Assembly: GCA_964035795.1 (NCBI GenBank)
Contig: OZ038321.1
Location: 2,537,921 to 2,601,920 of the forward strand
Origin: Pterobdella sp. o SKG-2022
Lineage: Eukaryota > Annelida > Clitellata > Hirudinida > Piscicolidae
Reading direction: 5' to 3'
DNA length: 64,000 bases
The position numbers and the translations under genes were made by a program. Shown here one piece after another: positions 1-11,477 of this stretch. The notes under the pieces were generated by a model that was not told the DNA's origin, ran no database searches, and was given only the letters and a program-made list of their open reading frames with translations. The number at the start of each line of letters is the position of its first letter. Positions within the stretch are counted from its first letter, which is position 1.

Positions 1-33
1 CCATTTTTATATCTAGCTTCACTTTTCCCGCAG

Positions 34-90
34 GTGAAAAGCGCTTTAGATATGAAAATTCTAGAATTCTTTATTAGATATTCAATCTAA
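34..90 (+). CDS. Possible terminal exon fragment, unknown gene
   Basis: A pyrimidine-rich acceptor (cttttcccgcag) ends at 33 and is followed by an 18-codon open stretch closing at a TAA (88-90). One reading is VKSALDMKILEFF and onwards. The good acceptor is the only real evidence. The exon is too short for homology, and a chance match in AT-rich DNA is quite possible. Confidence 0.15.
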   Translation: MKSALDMKILEFFIRYSI

Positions 91-704
91 TGATTAAACT
101 GTAAAATCGAGACTCGTCATGGTGTTAAAACTTTGATTTTCTGATGTGTTCTTTGGATTGAGGGTGTCATTTGTATTCTGAACAAACACAAGGGCCAAAG
201 TCCAAAAATTAATTAATTTTAAATTATTTTCCGAATTCAGCTCAGTGTTTATTTGGAATAATAAAACTTTTTTATTGAAACTAAATTACTCCAAAAAGAT
301 AATTAGTTAGTCAAAAAACCGAGGCCAGATATAGAATAGATATTATGCACTAGAGACTGAAAAATTTAAAGATGAAGAAAAGCTTTTTGTGAATTCTTGT
401 TTAAAAGTTGAAAATGTTATTTCCTTTGTTTCTTAAAAATACATTTATCAGTCTCAATTGAGACTGTGAATAACGACCTTCAATTAATTATATAAGGAAC
501 CATTTAAAATGCGCATCTCCAAACATATACACATGATATATGGAATATTTATCACGTGGAAAAAGGGAATTAACATATACAAAATGTTGCAAACAACACA
601 CATTAACTTCGCTCAAAAAAAGTTTTTGAGAAAATAGAGAAAAAAATGCAGGAAACAAATAACAAGGTGATGAAAAGTGTTGAATTGTTTGCAGAAGAAT
701 GAAA

Positions 705-920
705 AAAAAGCCACGTTTTTCTGTTTGGATTTCCATGGAGAATGCCTCAGATTCTTGTGGTGAGGGTAGTACTTGAAAGCATGAACTGAACTGGCAATTG
801 AAAGTTGTGAAGCGTTAAGATGAGAATCGTTTTTCTTGGAACCTTGGATTATTCCAGCTTGACTCATGGATGCATCAGAGAGCACTTGTAAAATTTCGCT
901 TTCTGTAATGGTTATCGATT
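705..920 (-). CDS. Exon-like minus-strand ORF, unknown protein
   Basis: A minus-strand frame stays open for about 120 codons (975 down to 613). Its central part has balanced, coding-like composition, with Ser, Gln, His and Lys rather than the Phe/Leu/Ile of random AT-rich frames, for example LSDASMSQAGIIQGSKK and FKYYPHHKNLRHSPWKS. A ttacag acceptor lies just upstream in the sense direction, near 921. No domain is recognised. It could be an internal exon of a gene to the left or right. Only the exon-like stretch is given here. Confidence 0.28.
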
Positions 921-979
921 TTAATACTTTTTTTGCAAATCGATTAGTTTTCATTGTACCCAGGAAGATTAACATTTAT

Positions 980-3900
980 GATTTTAAAAGCTTTTTATTG
1001 AACAAAGCAATCTTGTTTTCTGCTCAAAAAATTTGTTTTGGCGTCAATTGTAGAATGTAGCAAAAGCTTATGAAAATTCGCGTGCTTTACGAGCCAAGGA
1101 AATTTACGATTTGGAATATCGACTTGTGATGTTCGAAAAGTTAATTGAAATTATTAATGTTAATAATAAAAAAACAAAAGATTTTCTTTAAAAAATTATC
1201 CGTTTTCAATTCACGACGTTCAATTATTTCCACTGTGCTAATTCAAAAAACTCTTGTTTTAGAGATAACTGTTTTAGAAAGAGAACCAGCTTTACAACAG
1301 TTTCATGAGAAAGTCAGCAAAACATGTTGCCATAAAATTTTTAAAATTTATTGTCAAAAATTTCATAAATTCCTCAAAATTGTCTAGAGATTTAAATGCA
1401 GTTTTAAGATTCCAAGAACCTAAACAACCAAAAAATTCAAATCTGAAAAATTTCCAAATTGAAATAGTAACTTGAAGAAGATTGTTTCTTAAAAATTTGA
1501 AATTAAATACTCAATTTTGAAACAAATACTAGGTCACTGACAAGAATTTCTGCAAATTTTTTTTGTTTTTAAAGCTCACATAGATATGTTGATGAAGTTG
1601 GATAAAAAACTTTTCTACAAATTTCATTTGAAAGTTTTACTCCCATAAAATAAGTTTCAAGCTATTTCTTGGAAGTCTTAATGATCATTATCAAGTAACA
1701 TATAAGAGCACTTTTCAATTTCATATGCTTCAACAGGCATTTGTTAATGTTAAAATGCACACCTTTTATTAAGGGACTGAATATACAAAAGATAATTATA
1801 TTTATTTTGGCTTTCTATCAATTGATTTTCAAGAAGATAAATAAATAAATGTAAATACCTAGAATTTTGTAGATTTTCAAATTGCTCAAATGCATGAGAG
1901 AAGCAGATAATTTCTCAGGAAAATACATGGATAAATGAACATTTATACATCTTTTTAAACTAGCATATGCAGCAAAACAACCTATGCTGCATGCTCTCTT
2001 ATGTCATTCACATCCATTTTTTATAATCTATATATAATAAATTTTCAGTTGATTTTTGTAAATAAATATTAATTCTTAAAAAAAACTACAAAACTGCATT
2101 CGGTCTGTATTTTAAGTTGATAAAACTTTATACGTTCGTGCTTTTTGTTTTGGCTAAAATGTAAATTTTTCCGCAATAAAATATGATAAAAATGTCAAAA
2201 TTCTCATTGAGAATATTGAAAGAAATGTATATTTTATGAACAAAAATTTAAGCAAAGTAAATTTTATGAACTGAAATGACTCAAAAGGATAAATCTATTA
2301 TACGTGCCTTCTAATTTCATTAAGACTTTTTTACATGTCAATATTTCATTGTTTTAAGGTTTTGTGAAACTTTCTAGAAATTTCTGTTTATTTTAATCTC
2401 ACTATTAATAAAAATTTTAATGAAATTCCGAATTTATTTGGTAAAAAATCATGAAACTGACTTTTTTTTCATAAAAAAGGATGAAATTCAGCTATAAACA
2501 AAAATATAGTTTTAAAATGATTTAAAAAACAAAATTTTTAAAGGGATATTCATGCAGGAAAAAATGATTTCAGGCTACATTAAAGTCTATTTTTCGTTAT
2601 TTTCGTTAACTATTTCCACAAAACGTACTTAGGGATTTTAATCAGTTTAAAATCTTCACAATTGAGTTTTCTATTAATATTTTCTCTATTGATCGCGTCT
2701 TTGAAATAAAAAATAAAATAAACGTCATTTATATAGCTACATCAAGCGTAAAGATGTTACCCAGAGAATCTCGATAACTATATCCCCGAAAACTATGCAG
2801 CAAAACATCATTTTCCCCCATTATTGTAGGGGAAGAAATTTTAATAAACAAAGTGCTTTGAAAATGTTGTTGGTTTGAGTCCACTAAATATGTATGACGT
2901 GGCAATGACAAAGCTTCGAGAGTTTAATTTGTCTCGCTTTCACTTCTCCACGCTCCTTCAAGAAAGATATCAAATTCCGAGATTGAAAACAATATTTGCC
3001 TTTATTCAATTAATAATTCAATTAATTCGAATTCAATTGAATTTTAAAATGGATGGCCTTCTTTTGAAGTACGATGATAATGATTTTGCATTCTTTATGG
3101 GTAACACCTTTAGCTTTCAACCTTCCACATTTTCAAAAAGCTACTTTCCAATTGTTGAGTTTTTTTTTAAATTTTATGTTTTTGTAATTTTTTCAGAAAT
3201 TATAATGAATAATGGTTATTGTTTTCGGAAGTTGCATTCAAGACACAAATTATTTTGGAAATTTATTTTAATGTTTTGAAATCCTGTTCAAAAGATTGTC
3301 TGTTTGAAACTGGTTGCTTCTAACAAGACATTGTGAGCACTCTATCTTCCGTCTTCAAGTCATGATTGAAAATTTGTTTTTGCAAAATTCACATTACAAC
3401 ACTGTTCAAATTAATGTTTTCAAAGTTGAGAAAATTTTCAGTTACCAATAAAACTTGAATTAATTAATTTTACACCAAAAAGTGGAGTTATAGTATTGGT
3501 CTATCAGCAGAAAACTAAATTACGTTTCAAAAAATTTTTGAATTTAATTTGAAAATTTTTCAAAGGGTTTATTAATTGTTAAAAAAGTAAGTAGTTGAAC
3601 AAAAAATATACTTAATTAAATATCCCTTTCAAGTTAAATTTTCGATTGGATTCATAAAATGAATATTCTTCTTTGAACAGATTTCGAATAAAAATCTCCA
3701 ACCAAACCAACAATTCAAAAACGAAAAGTTTATAAATAGATTCCAACTTATTCTTCAGTGATGATCCGTGTTTGAGCGAGTTTTAGAAGTTCTTGAATAA
3801 TAATTTCAAAACTTACAAGGTGAACAAAATGAACAAATTGTAGAAACTATGAAGGAAATCATGCAAAGAAATATAAAGCCTTTTCAGTCTCTACCACCCT

Positions 3901-4000
3901 TCAATCTGTTCATCTTGAGAACATTTTAACGTCAGAACTACGTAAGAAAAGCAAGTTACTAGGATTCCATACAAGATCCATATATAAGACAAGTCGTATA
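980..4000. other. AT-rich stretch, no supported gene
   Basis: Poly(A)/poly(T)-rich sequence with only short, low-complexity frames on either strand. No recognisable protein motif, RNA gene or element was seen. Confidence 0.5.
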
Positions 4001-4004
4001 TATA

Positions 4005-4277
4005 ATTCATACCCTTCAAGTCTGGCATGTATTTAAGGAAGTCGCCATATTATTTTGCGGGTTTACACCAGAGTGTACTTGTTCAACGTTCGGTTTCAAT
4101 ACTGAAGCCCAAAAACAATGTAATGCTGTATTTAAAGAGCGCTTATGCTTGTAGATCAAAGCGCTTGCTACAAATTTAATGTAACTAAAACACACTGAAA
4201 AAGGTGCTAATTGTCGGCCCACGCGGGATCAAACCTGGTAACTTTAGGTGCTCTACCAGCTGAGCTATACTGGCCGA
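4005..4277 (-). repeat. tRNA-derived SINE-like element (or tRNA pseudogene)
   Basis: Read on the minus strand from 4277, the sequence starts gtcggccagtatagctcag and continues with a tRNA A-box (tagctcagctggtagagca). It then has a B-box (ggtttgatccc) and ends gggccgac, complementary to its own start. The tRNA-like head is only about 66 nt, because the segment between A and B boxes is too short for a normal anticodon arm. A TTTTT run, a possible Pol III stop, follows within about 20 nt. A second copy of the same 5' start, including the non-tRNA gtc, lies near 31925, which favours a SINE family over a working tRNA gene. The tail end (about 4005) is approximate. Confidence 0.5.
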
Positions 4278-4289
4278 CAAAAAGAAAGA

Positions 4290-7190
4290 AGAAACAAACT
4301 GTTTTTTCAGTTATACACGAAAACTCTTACGATAATCTTTAAGGGAATTTAGGAGGCGGCATGTATCGGTGCAGACGGTTTCATGGCGATGAAGGACATA
4401 CAAAATTAAAAATAATTCCAACGACTGCATTTAAAGCACTCGACAAGGCAGTCCTCCACTAAGACTATCCAGCTAGTGCGGGTTTTATTGGTTGGTACAT
4501 ATCATGTGACGTAATAAAACATGAAGTTGGCAGAGTTCTGTTTCTTGTTTTCATACAAGATACTCAAATGCAAGCACATTTTGGAGTTTATATTTATGTC
4601 CACGAAGCTTTTTGTAAAATATATACAGAATAAATATTTAAAAAATTGGCTTTAATATATTAAATAGAAAATGGATTGAAAAAAAAGTTCAATTCGGGAA
4701 TGTTTCTTTTTGATTTTTCATGCTTCAAGATTAATTTTCTAAAATAAGATTTAAAATTTTCAAAAAAGAATGTAATGTATGAGATGAAAAACTTGGCTGC
4801 AATAATATCAATTTGTGTAACAGAATACAAAATATCAAAAAATGTCTTTAAGTCTTATTTAATTCTAAAAATTATATTTTCTTAGATGTGTAGCCGATAA
4901 AAATTCAATATCTCCATGAAATTTTGAGTCAGTTCATTCATTTATCCTCTATTTTTTTAAATTATAAGTGCCCATATTCGCCATGTCTTTGGAATTTCTT
5001 TGCATATGTATCAAAACCAGAGAATAAAGTTTGTTTTTAAAAAATATAAGAGTATGTAATTGAGTTTAATAGATTAAGAATTATCAATTTTCAAATTATT
5101 TATACAAGGAAACCAGATAGTATCATTTTTTGGTGCTTTTTATTCTTCATTTTCATGCGTTTTTTGAGATAAAATTAGGAGTTTTATGCAATTTTTTTAT
5201 TCCGAATAAACCGAACAAAATAAATTTTCTTGCTGGCAATAAAATTAAGACTTGAACTCAAGCAATACAGCCACATACCCTGGCGTGTCTGTGAATAAAT
5301 TTACATCAAACATCGCTTTCTTGTGAGTTTAATATTCATTTAATTAAACTTACCACTTGCATTATTTCGATTAAAAAAATTATTTAAAACGGATTTTTGT
5401 GAAAATTTAATAAAATTAATTTTTAGAAAAAAATTAAATCTCAGATTAAATCCCTAAAATTCTTGAGGCTATAACTTTTATGAAAGCAGTAATTTTAAGC
5501 TTTATTTAAAATGTCAGTTCCACAATTTTAATTGAAAACCATTCTTTAATAGAAAGTAGAACGTTGATAAAAAACAAGTTTCATCCTACCAAAGACTTTT
5601 AAAAGGCACAAGAATTATATTTTAAAAAAACAACCTGGTTCAACCTAGCCAATGTGCTTGACATCTTAAACTCTAAATCCATGCTAAAGAACATACCTTT
5701 CACCCAAGAAATACCTTTTTGTTGATGTAAAATAAAAGTAAAATTCTAAAAAAATTAGGAATTAAATGCGTATATTTAAAGAAAATCTTTAATTCTCGCT
5801 ACTTCACCCTTATCGGCTGACAACCTGACAAGTCTTAATGCAGTGAGTAAACACATTCAGAGGTTGGTGCATTTAAATAATTCTATAACGAGGTTACTTT
5901 CACAAGGGTTTTGCAAAACTAACTCACAAAATGCTTCTTCGAGTTATTGGCCAGTGATTTGTTGGCCGAAGGAGAAAAATATTAAAGTTTTGTAACAAGG
6001 TTTAACTTATCGGAAATTATAGTTTTAAAATAAATTGTATTCATGAAATCCTCTTTTTGAAGAAATAAACGAAAAACTATTAAAAATCAAAAGATACATG
6101 CGATGTTACTAAAAATGAGAAAAAAATGTATTCCTTCATGAACATAACTTTTCTGCAAACTCGCTCAAGCACTCACGATGTTCAAATAATGAAACACTGC
6201 GGGTTAAAAAGTAGGTTGAAAAGTATGAAGCACAAAGGTGGATGTTGGGAGATGCGTGTTGCTAATGGAAGACCAATAATCACACCTCCCTCACGTACTT
6301 GAAGTTTTTAGAAGCTCAAACTCATATATACTTGCCACCTCATGAATATTCTACCTTTAAAATTACACTATTTCTCTTCAAAATTAAAAAAAGAAATTTT
6401 TAAAACTAGATAAATATAGATTTTTTGGTTTTTCCACTAAAAGTTAGAAACTCGTTGGTGGGAGTATATAAAATACAGGTTAGAATCAGCTCCTTAGATA
6501 ATGTCAGCTACGCTCAATGCTTAAACCGATGAGTTTTTTTTCTTAATCTAGTGAAATGTCAAACAAAATTATTCATGTCTACCTCGGAAGTTTCTTTGAA
6601 TGAAAAATATGTTTGAAATTGAATTTTACGAATAGAATAGCAAAAAAATTATATTTTATATAAAATTAAAGATGAAATTTCCATGAGATTTCCTTGCTTA
6701 TGCGTGCTAATTAGTTTAACGTAAATTTATTTTCTCTCTCGACGCTCTCATCAGTCAAAAAAGCAAAAATTGATTTCAAATGCTTTTCCTAAATGACATT
6801 GGAAATTTATCCATGATTTTAAATTAGTGAACGATTATAACTTTATGATAAATTTTTCATGAATCAAAGTATTTTTTCCAAGTAGTATTTTTCTTAAAAT
6901 AATTTTCAGATTTTTTTTATTAGCACTAGTTTTTTGTGCTCAAAACTTATGGCAGTTTTAAAAACCACATTGCCAAAGTAAAAGTAATCATTTAAACTGA
7001 GAATCTTGAGAAAAAAATAAAAAAGTATTGTTTAAAAAAGAAAAAAATTCAAATAAATATGCCGTTGATATATTTATTAGATTATACATATTTCATGACA
7101 TTAAATTTCATTTTTTGGATTCGTCGAAGCTGGAAAATATAGAAAAAAACTAAAAAAACTAAATTTAAAACCCCAAAAAATATTAAAAAT
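4290..7190. other. AT-rich intergenic DNA, nothing recognised
   Basis: No coding frame of more than about 60 codons with convincing composition. Around 5981-6024 there is a diverged copy of the fold-back element core seen at 42911-42953. Confidence 0.45.
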
Positions 7191-7204
7191 TCGTTTAATA
7201 ATTA

Positions 7205-7592
7205 TACTATCAATCATTCACATCAATACCACCCCTCACCTCACCTCCACCAGCATTATTACTGCCAACCCCACCACCATCCACAATGCTATCATCCTCA
7301 TAATCATCACTTCACTACCATCACTCTTCCCCTACCACTCCCGCCATCACTACTACCTTCACCATCACCTCCATCATTTTCACCCCTATCATTTCCACCA
7401 ACCCCCATTTAAATCCATTGTCATTACCACCCTCACTCCAAATCTCCACCCACACCCATCCCATTTCACCACCATCTCCATTCACACTCCCATCCCATCA
7501 GACCACCATCTTCATTCACACCCCTTCCTACCTCACCACCATCTCCATTCACACCCCCATCCCAGCTCACCATACCTCCACCCCCACTAACT
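7205..7592 (+). repeat. C-rich low-complexity tract (CACCATCTCCATT-like)
   Basis: An irregular run dominated by ccacc, ccatc and tcattcaca words. Near 7460-7560 the phrase ccatctccattcacac recurs, so the tract is a degenerate minisatellite. It has almost no G on this strand, making it strongly strand-asymmetric. It is followed at 7600-7735 by more complex DNA that was not identified. Confidence 0.7.
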
Positions 7593-7739
7593 AGGTAACA
7601 GAGGTACAGAAGCTTTGCTAACACCAATTACATTCTCTGCCACCAACACATAATGTTTGTAACTTTGGGGGGTCACCTTGACGAAAAACAGCTGCACTTC
7701 CGTTATGCCCCCTAAGCGGTCCTGTGTGACGGCATAAAA

Positions 7740-8490
7740 ATAATTTTAAAGTAAGAAAATTTGAATATTAAATTAATTTTTTATTTAAAAAGTTTTGCTA
7801 TTCTTTCCTATAATCAACTATTTTTTTGACATTAAATTCTGTTCACGTCTGAGTTGCAAACTAGGCGCTATAAAAACTGACTTCATTATTATAATTGTTA
7901 TTATGTTTTTTATTGTTATTATTTTTTTTAAAATTTATATTATTATTGTTTTCTGTGTTATTAGAAAACTGATTAAGATCAGATAAAACAAAATTCTTAA
8001 GCTACAACAGTGACCCAATTTTACTGCACCAACTCGTCTGATCCCATCCTTAAACCACTCCTATTCAGCAAGTGCACATCGTACAATGTCATGCATTTGA
8101 AACCTTCGTTACTAAGCAGTTTAATTCACAGGCCACAATACTTTTTGCTATATGTGTATCAACGTAAACTGCTCCATCTCTTCTCAACAAAACTCTCAGT
8201 AATTTTCACATCGGTGACTGGTGCAAACAACTGAACACAACTGCAAGTAGGATTATTACGCATATTTCAAACGTTTCTAATCCTTGATTGGCATTATACC
8301 ACCTGACGCAGTAAGGCTCTGTGATAACCATGCAGTCGAGTTTTGCATTCTAGGTCGACTGCGGCAAAAAAACGACCTTATAGATATCTAAGTTCAAATT
8401 TATTATAATTATCTACGTTTGCGATCTGATTAATAATATTGCAAGTTAATCGTGAAAAGTGTGTGAGGTGCTATAGGCGTTTTGGTTTGA
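7740..8490. other. Unassigned, no supported gene
   Basis: 8000-8400 is of higher complexity than its surroundings and may be an old repeat copy. Neither strand gives a recognisable protein. Confidence 0.35.
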
Positions 8491-8528
8491 AGCAAATTAG
8501 CGTGCTTTTAACGACGCAATGCGTTGTT

Positions 8529-8668
8529 GTCGACTGGTGTGGTTGTTTGGGTTGGTGTGGTTGGTGGGGTTGGTGGGACTGGTGGGGCTAGTGTGGTTGG
8601 TGTGGTTGGTGTGGTTAGTGTGGTTGGTGTGGTTGGTGGGGTTGGTGGGACTGGTGGGGCTAGTGTTG
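8529..8668 (+). repeat. G-rich GTGGTTGGTGGG minisatellite
   Basis: Runs of gtggttggtg, interrupted twice by the same block (ggggttggtgggactggtgg then ggctagt), about 70 bp apart. G-runs of three to four make quadruplex structures possible. The frames it opens (Val/Gly-rich on plus, Thr/Asn/His/Pro-rich on minus) are products of the repeat and not genes. Confidence 0.75.
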
Positions 8669-9212
8669 TTCGTGGACTTGTGTTTCACATTTTAAAGTTG
8701 CTCACCAGAATTGTGGATGAGGTTGTGGTAGATTGAAGTTTGTAAATTTTTTCAAATTTTTTGATATTGTTTCTCATTGTAAGTTTAATTAAATTCAGTT
8801 TGAACTTTTGAAAGGGATAAAAAAATCTTTTATACATAAAATTCACAAGCTATTAACTTCCATGTCTTATGAAATGTTCTGGAATAAAAGCAGTCTTTAA
8901 CTGCAAAAACACCTATTTCAAACAACTTAATGGCTTGCCCAAGTGTCTCAGAAGGGTTTGTCTGTACTTAAGGTTTTATATCGGTTTCTTCTGAAAAAAA
9001 AAGAATTTAAAATTCAGAGACATCGTTTTTTCAGATTTCACTTGGATAGTTGCCATTGTGAATTGGCTCGAACTTTTTTGTTGTAGTCTCCACTTTTCTG
9101 TACTGGGTGTATAAATTAAAATTCAAAAACGATGAAAATTTAACTGTGTTTGAGCATATGATAATGAGAAATAGAGAATCTTCAATGTATCTCTGATGTA
9201 TTCAAGCTACTC

Positions 9213-9247
9213 TGAAAAATATTATCGGAATCCGATAATATTTTTCA
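9213..9247. repeat. Perfect 35-bp palindrome
   Basis: The 17-nt left arm tgaaaaatattatcgga is followed by a single A and then the exact reverse complement. It could extrude as a cruciform or be the relic of a fold-back element. No function can be read from it. Confidence 0.8.
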
Positions 9248-10827
9248 TTTTATTAACTAGGGTTATATCAATTGTAAATATAAAAGCTATAAAAGGATAG
9301 CTTTATAAACAAAAGAAGAATTTTGAAGTTAATGTAGATGAATGCCTATCAGAAGACATTATTTTCAGTGTCATTGAAGAATCTTCCGCTTGAAATTGCA
9401 TGAAGCCTTATAACAATATTCTAAACGGACTAATTCAAAAAAAGGCTTGTTTTTGAAGAATGTGTGAATACAAAAAGAGGGAAGACAAGAATAATGATGG
9501 CTATTTTTAAAATTAGTCTTGAAAAACTTTAAAAAAGGGTTTCTCTTGTTTATTTCGCCTTAAAACTCGCAAAAAAATTCTTTTAAAAATTAATGAGCGA
9601 TAAACAGCTTTTTTGAAAAATGGAACTTTTCCCGAATAATGAGTTTTTTTATAATTTAACAATTGGAAATAAAAAAGAAAAAAACTACTGCTATAACCTA
9701 ACCAAATATAATCGATGGGAGTAGTATTTTCACCATTGTCATTATAATTTCAAATGTCACCTCGAACAATTATGCTAAATATTACAAACAATAATGATAA
9801 AGCTTTCCTTAGTATCGATTTTTTTCGTTATATTTCAAACAATAATGCCAAAGCCTTTTTCATTCTCATCTATATATCTCATCTATTAAAATCCTGGAAA
9901 TTATTACCAAGCTCAATTTTCAGCTGCAGCAAGCGTGAACTCTCCCATGGGGTATGTGAGTGTTTAAACAGCTATCTATCTGCGCTGTTCATTATACTCA
10001 CTTCTACTCTTTTATGATATCTTTCAAGGCTTTTTAATGTGTTTGCAATTTTTCTGCCCATTTCTGCTTTTTGTTTTTCATGAAAATGAGTGACCGATAG
10101 TTGTGGCTAAATTATGAGGTTCTTGGGAAACACTAACTAAATAACATTCATTTAGACTTTCATTCAAAAATAAGACTTTATTTCATCAGTTAAGACTTGT
10201 AGCTGGATTGTGAAAAGTTCATAAGAAATATTAATTGAAAATAACACGCGATTGGTTTCATTCTTCAAACCAACTCTTTTCATTAGTTCAGACTTATAAA
10301 TGTAATTTTTAAATTGAACGTTATTGATCAAGCCGAAATGACATGATTCGCACCCAAAGCCATCCATCAAAATGGAGCTTCTATGTTTGAATGCAATAAG
10401 CCTCCAGATTGACACAAATTGATTGTTTATCAATAAAAAAATCAAAAATTTCCGAGTCTTAACATAATGTTGTTCAAAAAGTGGCTTTGAGTGAAGGGTG
10501 TTTTCCTGAAAAAATATCTTGCAAAAAAGCAATGACTAGAGTAGAAGTATATAAGACAGAAGTGAGGAGGGTGGGATGATAATTAAAAATATAGGAAATC
10601 TTGAAAAGTAATGCAAAAAATTGCATTGAAAACAAAGTTGTTGCGCGCACATAAGAAAGAAATAAAAAATGCAGACGCCATAATAACAAGTTTGCTCACA
10701 ATATAGTTAACAAGTGGAAAAATATTGATTTTTTTATGCCTATTTTTGGGGTTTTTTGATCATATTGTCGACAGATGTTTTTTATTATGAATTAATTTTT
10801 AAACTAGAAGACTAACGTTTATGTTTT

Positions 10828-10877
10828 GCTAATGTCTTATGATGAGGTTAAACTTTTCGAAAATTATAGCTTTTTCT
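10828..10877. repeat. Fold-back element core, diverged solo copy
   Basis: Resembles the central segment of the inverted-repeat element at 42832-43017 (gctaatg, then ttatgatga, then cgaaaattatagct). No terminal inverted repeats are visible here. Confidence 0.5.
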
Positions 10878-11477
10878 GCAAATATATGTATGTAATTCTC
10901 ATATTTTTGATGTAAAAAAATTTCAAAAAATTAATTACGGAAAATACATAGAAGTATTTTAAAAAATTAAGTTTGTTTGAAACTCAAGTTTGGAGTAGTC
11001 TTAATGCTTTTATGCCTTGTAATTTTGTTCTGTGCGGCCAGGGATACTATAATTCAGTAGTTTTTTCTTTTTATTTGAGCAAAGTAATACATTTGAAGCA
11101 ATTCATTTAAGACTTTTGAATATTTATATAAAGTTAAGTCGGCTTCGATGTTATAAAGTTTTTTAACGAGAAACTTATTCAAGCTTGACATTTTAATTTT
11201 ATAAAAAACTACCTTTGAAGTCAATGCTTTTTTTAATGTTTGAAAAACAAAAATTTTTTTTTGAATTTATCAGTAAAAAATGCATTGAGTTCACTTTAAA
11301 AATTCATCAAAAACAAAATTTGACTGTTTTGAAAGGAAAGCTCAGATGATTCAAATTTAACGCATTAAAACCAAAGTTCTCAAGTTTTATTCCCTGTGCG
11401 GTAACGTACTCGATATTTTATTTATTTATTCATAACTTTACATAATAATACAAAAAACATTGTAAGATTTTACGAAC

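Noticed and set aside
4213..4277. Functional tRNA gene
   Set aside because: The segment between A and B boxes is too short to hold an anticodon arm, and the 5' start is shared with another repeat copy.
8497..8736. Thr/Asn/His-Pro repeat protein or Val/Gly repeat protein
   Set aside because: Produced by the G-rich minisatellite only. Frames end just outside the repeat.
10164..10689. Two overlapping minus-strand ORFs of 71-122 codons
   Set aside because: Phe/Leu/Ile-rich composition typical of chance frames in AT-rich DNA; no splice signals or motifs supported them.
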